41,758 nt of DNA. It comes from Streptomyces sp. CoH27. Lineage in GTDB: Bacteria > Actinomycetota > Actinomycetes > Streptomycetales > Streptomycetaceae. The stretch is taken from positions 1,864-43,621 of the forward strand of contig NZ_JAIQYY010000027.1 of NCBI RefSeq assembly GCF_020181035.1, written 5' to 3'. The translations under genes and the position numbers were made by a program. The notes beneath the pieces were generated by a model. It did not search any database. It worked only from the letters and a program-made list of their open reading frames with translations, and was not told the DNA's origin. The first letter of the stretch is position 1. Each line of letters opens with the position of its first letter. Shown here piece after piece: positions 41,722-41,758 of the stretch.

Positions 41722-41758
41722 CGCTGCAGACGAGCACACCGCGGGCGCCGTACGTGAG

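Noticed and set aside
1..41758. Prophage, insertion sequence, CRISPR array or tRNA gene
   Set aside because: No transposase, integrase, phage structural gene, spaced direct repeats or tRNA-like cloverleaf was seen on reading. This was by eye, without a scanner.

Overview
The window is high-G+C actinobacterial DNA and almost certainly a Streptomyces chromosome core. Gene identities support this: crr-ptsI with a DasR (dre) box, a conservon (cvnA-D), the sporulation pair smeA-sffA, and rbpA behind a SigR promoter. From memory, the order from crr-ptsI to rbpA resembles the S. coelicolor SCO1390-SCO1421 interval; this was not checked against a database. No tRNA, CRISPR array, insertion sequence or prophage was seen.

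Layout. 1-120 is the leader/promoter side of an rRNA operon that runs leftward out of the window. 389-2587 encodes the general PTS components IIA (crr) and Enzyme I (ptsI), with a dre operator upstream. 2683-8831 holds a conserved hypothetical, an acetoacetyl-CoA synthetase, a GH31 alpha-glucosidase-like enzyme and a Nudix hydrolase. 8949-10582 is a translationally coupled DUF35/thiolase-fold pair behind a TetR-like inverted repeat. 10728-12380 encodes an EAL-CBS-GGDEF protein with altered signature residues. 12716-15054 is glpF-glpK without glpD. 15158-19729 is a four-gene conservon. 20154-20711 is a small membrane protein.

20747-27996 is the most unusual block: three same-strand genes in the order kleisin-like, MukE-like, SMC-like ATPase. 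This looks like a Muk/Mks/Jet (Wadjet-type) complex, but no JetD/MksG nuclease gene is beside it. A GntR/FCD regulator with its own operator-like repeat lies directly upstream. 28862-32114 is a three-gene operon of two GT4 glycosyltransferases and an SGNH hydrolase, joined by 4-bp overlaps. Next come a HEAT-repeat protein, an ankyrin protein, smeA-sffA, a divergent MocR-type regulator/YczE pair, a GDPD phosphodiesterase, an MFS transporter, and rbpA at the right edge.

Working together. Sugar uptake (PTS), glycerol uptake (glpFK), GDPD and acetoacetyl-CoA synthetase form a carbon/lipid metabolism theme. The conservon, c-di-GMP-type protein, smeA-sffA and rbpA form a development/stress theme.

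A separate sequence-level signal runs through the window: the 12-bp palindrome CACGCGCGCGTG occurs at least nine times exactly, in coding and intergenic DNA and in several codon contexts. Base composition alone does not easily explain this.
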